This document shows, piece by piece, positions 1-5,212 of a stretch of 14,536 bases of DNA. The stretch is from Nitrospirota bacterium (GTDB lineage: Bacteria; Nitrospirota; Thermodesulfovibrionia; Thermodesulfovibrionales; Magnetobacteriaceae). The notes beneath the pieces were generated by a model. The model worked only from the letters and a program-made list of their open reading frames with translations, was not told where the DNA came from and searched no databases. Location: contig JADFXZ010000009.1 of assembly GCA_015233265.1 (NCBI GenBank), positions 1-14,536 of the forward strand, written 5' to 3'. A program made the translations under genes and the position numbers. Each line of letters begins with the position of its first letter. Position 1 is the first letter of the stretch.

Positions 1-1
1 T

Positions 2-36
2 GCCCCCTCAAGAAAAAAGGGGGGGCTGGCTGCTTT
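2..36. other. GC-rich hairpin at window start
   Basis: GCCCCC at 2-7 can pair with GGGGGC at 21-26 around an A-rich loop, followed on the plus strand by a short TTTT at 33-36. It may be the tail of a terminator for a gene upstream of the window, but the T run is short and about seven bases beyond the stem. On the minus strand the loop itself reads as a T run. I see no gene in 1-212. Confidence 0.3.
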
Positions 37-158
37 TCTATTGTGACACAGTCTGAAGGCTGGAATGACAGAATATGGTCAATCAGCTTACATCTATGAT
101 ACAACTTAGTATAAAATGTAGGCCGATTAAACTCAAATTATACAATACTTTTTCGTCC

Positions 159-188
159 TTGAAATTTTTGACCATGCCATGATATTGT
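159..188 (+). promoter_or_regulatory. Candidate promoter for rsmD-coaD-EamA
   Basis: TTGAAA (159-164), an 18-base spacer, then TATTGT (183-188) preceded by TGA, which makes an extended -10. Transcription would begin near 195, leaving a leader of about 18 bases before the rsmD ATG at 213. A weaker alternative is CTTACA (87-92), 17 bases, TATAAA (110-115). Motif matching only. Confidence 0.4.
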
Positions 189-212
189 TAATCAGGAACT
201 ACTGAATACGAA

Positions 213-785
213 ATGAAGATTATTGCCGGAGCACTCAAGGGAAAGACAGTCCCTGTAAGACACTCTAAGGCCCTGAGACCAACGTCAGCTAAGGTCAGGG
301 AATCCTTGTTTAATATTATCAGGCAGCGTGTGGTGGGGTGTTCGTTTGCCGACCTGTACGCCGGAAGCGGTGCTGTAGGGTTTGAGGCCATCAGCCGCGG
401 CGCTGCCAGTGTCGTATTTGTCGATTGCGACCGACATGCCGTGGATACCATAAAAAGAAATCCAGTATTTTATTTAAATCCCAGCAATGCCGCACTCTGT
501 AGTGACGCCGTTGGGTTTGCCGCGAATGAGCGGCTGCGTCATGCCCAATTTGATATAGTATTTGCGGATGCCCCGTATAATTCCGGCGAAATCGAGAGAC
601 TGCTGCCAGCCCTTGATAGCTCATCGATGTTCTGCAATGAAGACGCCTTAGTCATCATAGAACACCCCGCAAAGAAGTCGATGCCGCCTTTGTCCGGCAG
701 CCTGAGACTCCTCAAGACCTACAGATACGGCGACGCCTCACTAAGCGTATTCACCACAACGACATCTATATACAGAGGAGAATGA
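213..785 (+). CDS. rsmD: 16S rRNA (guanine(966)-N(2))-methyltransferase RsmD
   Basis: SAM-dependent methyltransferase that modifies G966 of 16S rRNA during 30S assembly in the cytoplasm. The 190-residue length is typical. The N-terminus (MKIIAGALKGK) and the RPTSAKVRESLFNI segment at 22-35 are family hallmarks. Motif I, binding SAM, is DLYAGSGAVGFEAISRGA at 47-64, followed by the acidic ribose-binding segment FVDCD at 69-73. Motif IV, usually DPPY/F, reads DAPY at 119-122, so one catalytic-loop proline is replaced by alanine while the aspartate stays. The ATG is the only usable start, because an in-frame TAA lies at 189-191. The ribosome binding site is poor (AGGA at 194-197 is 15 bases away). 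The stop overlaps the coaD start, as expected for the common rsmD-coaD pair. Confidence 0.93.
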   Translation: MKIIAGALKGKTVPVRHSKALRPTSAKVRESLFNIIRQRVVGCSFADLYAGSGAVGFEAISRGAASVVFVDCDRHAVDTIKRNPVFYLNPSNAALCSDAVGFAANERLRHAQFDIVFADAPYNSGEIERLLPALDSSSMFCNEDALVIIEHPAKKSMPPLSGSLRLLKTYRYGDASLSVFTTTTSIYRGE

Positions 786-1273
786 TGAGTAAACTAGCCA
801 TTTACCCGGGCACTTTCGACCCCTTTACCAACGGACACCTCGACATCGCCCTTAGGAGCGTGCGGCTTTTCGACCATCTTGTGATTGCCATCACTACTAA
901 CGCAAAGAAGACTCCACTTTTTACTGTGCCGCAGAGGAAGGCGCTCATTGAGAAATCCCTGCCAGAGGGTCTGGACATAACCGTTGAGAGTTTTGACGGC
1001 CTGTTAGTAGACTATGCCCAAGAAAGAGGCAGCATCATCTTAATTCGCGGCCTTCGCGCCGTGTCCGACTTCGAATACGAACTGCAGATGGCCCTGCTCA
1101 ACAGGAGATTAAATCCAGCTATCGAGACCATATTTAAAATGCCCTCAGAGGAGTACTCATTTTTAACCTCTACGGCTGTTAAGGAAATCGCCCAGTTAGG
1201 TGGCTGTGTTGACGGCCTCGTGCCTGTGGCGGTTAAGGCGGCGCTGATAGAAAAATTTAATAACAACCTGTAA
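785..1273 (+). CDS. coaD: Phosphopantetheine adenylyltransferase CoaD
   Basis: Transfers AMP from ATP to 4'-phosphopantetheine, the penultimate step of coenzyme A synthesis; cytoplasmic and normally hexameric. From the ATG at 785 the protein is 162 residues, close to the family norm of about 160. Visible motifs are YPGTFDPFTNGHLDI near residues 7-21, with the T-x-G-H nucleotidyltransferase signature, then RGLRAVSDFEYE near 88-99, and YSFLTSTAVKE near 124-134, the counterpart of the usual ISS region. Two ATGs stand side by side at 782 and 785. I prefer 785: AGGAG at 776-780 then sits four bases upstream rather than one, and the product begins MSKLAIYPG like its relatives. The start overlaps the rsmD TGA by one base, implying translational coupling. 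Confidence 0.96.
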   Translation: MSKLAIYPGTFDPFTNGHLDIALRSVRLFDHLVIAITTNAKKTPLFTVPQRKALIEKSLPEGLDITVESFDGLLVDYAQERGSIILIRGLRAVSDFEYELQMALLNRRLNPAIETIFKMPSEEYSFLTSTAVKEIAQLGGCVDGLVPVAVKAALIEKFNNNL

Positions 1274-1280
1274 TCGAACA

Positions 1281-2207
1281 TTGCCCGAATCTAATATATC
1301 GCTGAAATCCGACAAATCAGCTAGAGGCTATCTTTGCATTATCTCTGCGCTTGTCATATGGAGCTCCCAGGGGCTTGTTGTCAGGGCGGCAAAAATGCCG
1401 ATTGCCTCCATCGTCTTTTATTCCCTCGTAGTGTCAGTCATCTTCCAATCGTTTATATTCCTCAGTGGTCCAATCCGAAGGGGGATTCCCTCTGTCAGGG
1501 GATTTTTAATTATCTTTGTGCTTAGTGTGTTTGCAGCAATAAACTCGCTGACCTACTTCTATAGCTACTCCTACACATCCATATCAAACGCGGTCTTCAC
1601 ACACTACATTGCACCAGTTGTGGTGATGCTGATAGCGCCGATTTTTCTGAAGGAAAAGATCACGTTGGCGGCGGTTTTCTCAATTACAATAGCCTCAGGC
1701 GGGCTGTGGATTATCATGCGGGACGTATCGGTCATGGATATTGCGGCCCAGCTCTTCAGCCCTGACTCCACAACTACTGCCGCTGCCCGCTTCAGGCCGG
1801 ATACAATAGGGATTCTCTGTGGACTTGCCTCGGGCGTTGCCTATGGGGCGGTGATTGTCATTCTAAAAATCATATCGGGGCAATACAACAAATACGTAGT
1901 CGTGTTCTTTCAAAACCTGTTTATGGCTGTGCTGATAGCTCCTTTTGCCGGGCCGATTCCCAGAGATGCAGGCTCTCTAATGATAATCGCCGTCATTGGA
2001 CTGTTTTACTCAACCGTGGCGACATACCTGTACTTCAGCGGCATATCGTATGTCAGGGCAAACAAGGCAGCCATACTTGGCTATATAGAGCCGATAGGGG
2101 CAATATTACTAGGTGGACTATTGATGGCCGAATTGCCTGAGCGCTTGTCTGTCTTAGGGGGAGCGTTAATAATAGCAGCCGGTTATATTATAATAAAAAA
2201 AGGCTGA
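1281..2207 (+). CDS. EamA/DMT-family membrane transporter
   Basis: Predicted inner-membrane permease of the drug/metabolite transporter superfamily, of the ten-helix type with two EamA repeats. I count ten hydrophobic segments: near residues 17-37, 41-62, 74-95, 101-123 and 128-146 in the first repeat, and near 175-198, 204-223, 232-257, 263-286 and 288-306 in the second. The loop joining the repeats (about 147-174) is longer than usual and rich in Ser, Thr and Ala. The SYTSISNAVFTHYIAP and NKAAILGYIEPIGA segments resemble the conserved end-of-repeat helices. The substrate cannot be inferred. The start is a TTG seven bases after the coaD stop with no clear Shine-Dalgarno; no upstream start exists and the next ATG (codon 39) would delete helix 1. 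It ends only six bases from a convergent gene. Confidence 0.85.
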   Translation: MPESNISLKSDKSARGYLCIISALVIWSSQGLVVRAAKMPIASIVFYSLVVSVIFQSFIFLSGPIRRGIPSVRGFLIIFVLSVFAAINSLTYFYSYSYTSISNAVFTHYIAPVVVMLIAPIFLKEKITLAAVFSITIASGGLWIIMRDVSVMDIAAQLFSPDSTTTAAARFRPDTIGILCGLASGVAYGAVIVILKIISGQYNKYVVVFFQNLFMAVLIAPFAGPIPRDAGSLMIIAVIGLFYSTVATYLYFSGISYVRANKAAILGYIEPIGAILLGGLLMAELPERLSVLGGALIIAAGYIIIKKG

Positions 2208-2213
2208 GGATAA

Positions 2214-2450
2214 TTAAGTCCTGCTGCGGCTGGCTAGCGTCGGGCTTCGTTTATCAAATTTATCAGGTTTATCGGATTTGGCCATTTGAGCCTTCAGCAG
2301 AGCCGCATACTTTTCCCTGAGTTTGTCAAACTCCATGCGCTCGCTCTTTAATTCACCGAGTATGGCAAGGTAGGCGGCCTTGGTCTGCCTCAATTCCCGC
2401 TTCCATATGGCAACAATAACAATCAAAATTACCCAAGCTATGTAATACAT
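2214..2450 (-). CDS. Small membrane-anchored coiled-coil protein, unknown function
   Basis: I do not recognise this 78-residue protein. Residues 3-16 form one strongly hydrophobic segment, a likely N-terminal anchor (signal-anchor, or FtsL/YhcB-like in shape only). Residues 17-58 are highly charged and look helical, probably a coiled coil (ELRQTKAAYL, ELKSERMEFDKLREKY). The tail is basic and Ser/Asp/Lys rich. It is very likely real because a perfect AGGAG lies five bases upstream of the ATG. That Shine-Dalgarno sits inside a possible hairpin (see the separate entry). It follows a TM2-domain gene on the same strand and converges on the EamA transporter with a six-base gap. The basic tail would face the cytoplasm if the N-terminus is outside. 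Confidence 0.7.
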   Translation of the reverse strand: MYYIAWVILIVIVAIWKRELRQTKAAYLAILGELKSERMEFDKLREKYAALLKAQMAKSDKPDKFDKRSPTLASRSRT

Positions 2451-2455
2451 CTATT

Positions 2456-2469
2456 CTCCTAAAATAGGA
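2456..2469 (-). promoter_or_regulatory. Shine-Dalgarno held in a possible hairpin
   Basis: Read on the minus strand, TCCTATTTTAGGA (2457-2469) forms a perfect five-base-pair stem with a three-base loop, and its 3' arm is the AGGAG ribosome binding site (2456-2460) of the small coiled-coil gene. The stem is short and AU-containing, so any control of translation would be weak or temperature-like. Inference only. Confidence 0.3.
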
Positions 2470-2523
2470 ATCAGCGCGCAGGCAAGACTAAATCTCACCA
2501 GCACGCTAATCCCGATTCGTCAA

Positions 2524-2745
2524 CTACCACTTAGATATTGGCAGATTTTCCTTGTCCTTCAGTGCGCCCAGAGAAATCATGACTAAGTCTACAAAGTACC
2601 AGATTCCGAAACCGCCCATCGTGACAAACATGATGATTCCTGTTCCGATTTTGTTGCAGTAGAAGCGATGAGCACCTGCCCATCCGAGGAAGAAACATAA
2701 CAACAGTGCTACTAAACGGCTTTTGGGGGATTCAGTTTCTGACAT
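2524..2745 (-). CDS. TM2-domain membrane protein
   Basis: A 73-residue protein of the TM2 family: two transmembrane helices joined by a short loop. Helix 1 is about residues 10-27 (LVALLLCFFLGWAGAHRFY) with the family signature G-x-x-G-x-H-R-F-Y, followed by CNKIGTGI. Helix 2 is about residues 37-60 (MFVTMGGFGIWYFVDLVMI) with the typical G-I-W-x-x-D end. The polar N-terminus and the tail rich in Lys, Glu and Asn flank the pair. Bacterial TM2 proteins are widespread, but their role is unknown. The start is well supported by AGGAG seven bases upstream of the ATG. A TATAAT box lies at 2803-2808 on the same strand, so this gene and the coiled-coil gene 73 bases downstream may form a two-gene transcript. 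Confidence 0.85.
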   Translation of the reverse strand: MSETESPKSRLVALLLCFFLGWAGAHRFYCNKIGTGIIMFVTMGGFGIWYFVDLVMISLGALKDKENLPISKW

Positions 2746-2798
2746 TTTAATGCTCCTTGTGTGAATTGAAGTTTAGGGCTCTAAGAACCCCTGATTAA

Positions 2799-2838
2799 CT
2801 AAATTATACTGCGACTGACTAAATATAACTGGGACTAA
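2799..2838. repeat. Two-copy 20-bp imperfect tandem repeat
   Basis: Units 2799-2818 and 2819-2838 both begin CTAAAT, share ACTG and GACT, and match at 15 of 20 positions by eye. The first unit contains the reverse complement of TATAAT. They sit 54-93 bases upstream of the TM2 ATG and may be a duplicated binding site or simple drift. Confidence 0.45.
2803..2808 (-). promoter_or_regulatory. Candidate -10 box for the TM2 gene
   Basis: On the minus strand this reads TATAAT, a perfect -10 hexamer. No good -35 lies 16-19 bases upstream (the best is CAGTTA), so an activator or another promoter may be needed. Transcription would start near 2796 and give a leader of about 50 bases carrying the AGGAG site. 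Confidence 0.35.
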
Positions 2839-2969
2839 CCCAACCAGATACCACTTTATCTACCGCTGCCTACCGATTTGTTCCCGATTAACCAGCATTT
2901 AAAGTAACCCTCGTCTGGGCAACCAGCATCTGGCTTGTTTGTAATATAACAGATGGAATCTTGCAAGTC

Positions 2970-2985
2970 TGTATCATGTGATACA
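2970..2985. promoter_or_regulatory. 16-bp palindrome, possible operator
   Basis: TGTATCATGTGATACA has seven-base perfect arms around a two-base centre. Its size and symmetry suit a dimeric repressor or CRP/FNR-like site. It lies over 220 bases upstream of the TM2 gene and about 65 bases beyond the rnr stop, so its target is unclear. A similar half-site (ATGATACAA) occurs at 96-104, upstream of rsmD. Confidence 0.35.
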
Positions 2986-3050
2986 AGCGCCCCGAAATAA
3001 ATTAAACGGGCCCCCAAGAGTTGACGCAATGTTTGACATTAATGGTGAGC

Positions 3051-5141
3051 CTATATGCCAAATACAATCTCACGCTCCGCAAGGTCAACCCTATCGACAC
3101 GTACCTCGATGGCCTGCCCTATCGTAAACGTCCTGTTCGTATTTTTCCCTCTGATTGTCAGAGACCCCTCTTCATACACATAGTAATCATCAACCAAGCA
3201 CGACATATGGAGGAAGCCGTCGACAAAATAGTCGTTTAATCTCACCTTCATGCCGTGGGAGTTCATACCGACGACCTTGCCAAGCATGACTTGCCCTTCC
3301 CTGTCCTTCATAAACCATGTCCGCATGGCGTCGATGACCTCTCGTTCGGCCTCCTCGGCCACGCGCTCACGCCGTGAGGAGTTAAAGGCTATGTCAGAGA
3401 GTCTGGAGATGGCCTTGTCGCTTGTCTTCTTATCACGCCTTTGGTCACTCAGGGTTTCTCTCAATATCCTGTGAACTACAAGGTCTGGATAGCGCCTGAT
3501 GGGAGACGTAAAATGCGTATAGCACTGCGAGGCAAGCCCAAAATGCCCTACGTTGACCGGCGAGTAACGCGCCTGCTTTAGGCTTCTCAAAATCAGATAA
3601 TTAATCACCTCTTCGTAGGCGGTGCCAGAGGCCTTGTGTATTATCTTAGAGAAATCAGAGGGCGTAATCTTTGCCTTTTTATAAGAAACCGTGCAGTTTA
3701 CCACCTTCATGATCTCATCCATCTTTCTGATGTCAGGCTCTTCGTGTATCCTGTAGAGGGAGGGCACGGAAAGGGCGGTAAGATACTCAGCGGCGGCCTC
3801 ATTTGCGGCTATCATGAATTCCTCTATGATGGAGTGGGCAAAGTTTCTCTGAGTCTTTATGATGTCCGAGAGATTGCCCTGAATATCGAGCAGGATTTCT
3901 GGCTCTGGCAGGTCGAAATCCAGGCTGCCACGCTTTATTCTCATCTGTCTTAAATCCTTACAAAGCAATGACATCAGCTCAAATTCATTAAGTAAATTAT
4001 TATACTTTGTCCTCAGCCTTTTATCCTCATCTATGAGAATCTTCTGAACATTGGTATAGGTCATACGCTCGTTGCTGTTGATTACCGATGGATAAAACGC
4101 CGAGGCAGTACGGTTGCCTTTGCCGTCGAAATCAAGCTCGGCGGTAAAGGTCAGCCTGTCCAGTTTGGGTTTCAGGCTGCAGAGGTCTTCGGAGAGTTTT
4201 CGGGGCAGCATTGGCAGCACCCTGTCAGGGAAATACACGCTTGTTGCCCTTTGTCTGGCCTCCATATCTATGTCGCTGTCCCATGGGACGAAATATCCTA
4301 CGTCGGCTATGTGGACATAGAGCTTAAAGCCCTCGCCGGTCTTCTCTATCGAGACGGCATCGTCGAAGTCCTTAGCGCGCTCACCGTCGATGGTTACGGT
4401 TTTGAGGGTGCGCAGGTCTCTGCGATTGCTAAACATTTCAGGAGTGAGCGCCTCTGGCAATGCCTTCGCCGCTTCGGCAATGTGCTTTGGAAATTTCCTC
4501 GATAAGTGGAACTCATCTATTACGGCCTCGATTTCCGACTTTGGATCTTCCGGTTTATCGATTTTCTTGATCACCTTGCCAATAGGTGGTCTGTTTTCGT
4601 TATTGAATTGTGTTATCTCTACGACAACCGTGTCGCCTATTTCGGCATTAGAGATATGTTTTTTTGGAATCAAGATATCAAACGGAAGTTGCGAGTGTTT
4701 GGGGCGAAGAAACCATGCGTCATCGGCAAAGTCCAGCAGGCCGGCAATCTTGGTGTGTGCCCGCTCGACAATTCTAACGATTCGGCCCTCGCGGTTTTTC
4801 ATGTTTTCAACTCTGGCAACGACCCTGTCATTGTCCATTGCGCCCATGGTCTTTCTTCCAGGAATGAAGACATCTCTTTGTCCGGGTGTCTCAAGAATAA
4901 CAAAACCATAGCCAGTCTTATGTGCCTCAAAATAACCTGTAACAAGGCTCATCTCCTCTGACTTGCCGTACAAGCCCTTCTTGTTGACAATGATTTCACC
5001 TGCCGAGGTAAGCTGTTTCAGGAGTTTTTTCAAGACACGGTAGTCCTGTTTCGATGAACAGAACTCCTTGCCGAGGTCGCGGAATGAAACCGGTTTCTTC
5101 TTTACAGTGAAGTACTTGCTTAGTTTTTCCCTGTCAATCAT
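3051..5141 (-). CDS. rnr: Ribonuclease R
   Basis: Processive 3'-5' exoribonuclease of the RNase II/RNB family that degrades structured RNA and takes part in rRNA quality control. Domains in order: a winged-helix N-terminus (about 3-60, including PVSFRDLGKEF), two cold-shock OB folds (about 64-125 and 132-195, the first with GYGFV...DVFIP), the RNB catalytic domain (about 235-575) and a C-terminal S1 domain (about 615-696). The metal-binding aspartates are present in D252-GERAKD258-F-D260-D261. The protein is 696 residues, shorter than the 813 of E. coli because it lacks the long N-terminal and lysine-rich C-terminal extensions; it ends just after S1. No Shine-Dalgarno precedes the ATG and no other start is near. 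A promoter ends six bases before the ATG, so the mRNA may be leaderless. Confidence 0.95.
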   Translation of the reverse strand: MIDREKLSKYFTVKKKPVSFRDLGKEFCSSKQDYRVLKKLLKQLTSAGEIIVNKKGLYGKSEEMSLVTGYFEAHKTGYGFVILETPGQRDVFIPGRKTMGAMDNDRVVARVENMKNREGRIVRIVERAHTKIAGLLDFADDAWFLRPKHSQLPFDILIPKKHISNAEIGDTVVVEITQFNNENRPPIGKVIKKIDKPEDPKSEIEAVIDEFHLSRKFPKHIAEAAKALPEALTPEMFSNRRDLRTLKTVTIDGERAKDFDDAVSIEKTGEGFKLYVHIADVGYFVPWDSDIDMEARQRATSVYFPDRVLPMLPRKLSEDLCSLKPKLDRLTFTAELDFDGKGNRTASAFYPSVINSNERMTYTNVQKILIDEDKRLRTKYNNLLNEFELMSLLCKDLRQMRIKRGSLDFDLPEPEILLDIQGNLSDIIKTQRNFAHSIIEEFMIAANEAAAEYLTALSVPSLYRIHEEPDIRKMDEIMKVVNCTVSYKKAKITPSDFSKIIHKASGTAYEEVINYLILRSLKQARYSPVNVGHFGLASQCYTHFTSPIRRYPDLVVHRILRETLSDQRRDKKTSDKAISRLSDIAFNSSRRERVAEEAEREVIDAMRTWFMKDREGQVMLGKVVGMNSHGMKVRLNDYFVDGFLHMSCLVDDYYVYEEGSLTIRGKNTNRTFTIGQAIEVRVDRVDLAEREIVFGI

Positions 5142-5147
5142 TAGGTA

Positions 5148-5176
5148 ATGATAACAGTTTTGTCAGTTAATAGCAA
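5148..5176 (-). promoter_or_regulatory. Candidate promoter giving a leaderless rnr mRNA
   Basis: Minus-strand TTGCTA (5171-5176), a 17-base spacer, then TATCAT (5148-5153) preceded by TGT, an extended -10. Only six bases (5142-5147) separate the -10 from the rnr ATG, so the expected start point is the A of the ATG. This agrees with the absence of any ribosome binding site before rnr. Confidence 0.5.
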
Positions 5177-5212
5177 TACATCAACACGCCTGTGTCCCAA
5201 TCGGTCTGATAC

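Larger units (their letters stand above)
2746..3050. other. Intergenic region between rnr and the TM2 gene
   Basis: About 305 bases with no gene I can support. It contains the TM2 leader and -10 box, a 20-bp imperfect tandem repeat (2799-2838), two copies of AACCAGCAT (2890-2898 and 2921-2929) and a palindrome at 2970-2985. I find no convincing T-tailed terminator for the rnr transcript here. Confidence 0.6.

Noticed and set aside
97..183. Short plus-strand frame of 28 codons upstream of rsmD
   Set aside because: No ribosome binding site, no recognisable content, and the rsmD promoter candidate lies inside it.
2195..2222. Minus-strand terminator after the coiled-coil gene (seven T with AGGA/TCCT stem)
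   Set aside because: The stem is only four base pairs with an AT-rich eight-base loop and is separated from the T run.
2923..2933. CCAG-CAT-CTGG hairpin as an rnr terminator
   Set aside because: It is about 120 bases beyond the stop and no T run follows on the minus strand.
2746..3050. CRISPR-like or multi-copy repeat array
   Set aside because: Only a two-copy 20-bp unit and a pair of 9-mers are present, with no regular spacers.
3033..3058. TTGACA near the rnr stop as a plus-strand promoter
   Set aside because: No -10 at 16-19 bases; it would only give antisense RNA into rnr and nothing else supports that.
4390..4961. Two long plus-strand open frames (up to 173 codons)
   Set aside because: They lie entirely opposite rnr, whose domains and catalytic residues are unambiguous; frames antisense to GC-balanced genes are expected.
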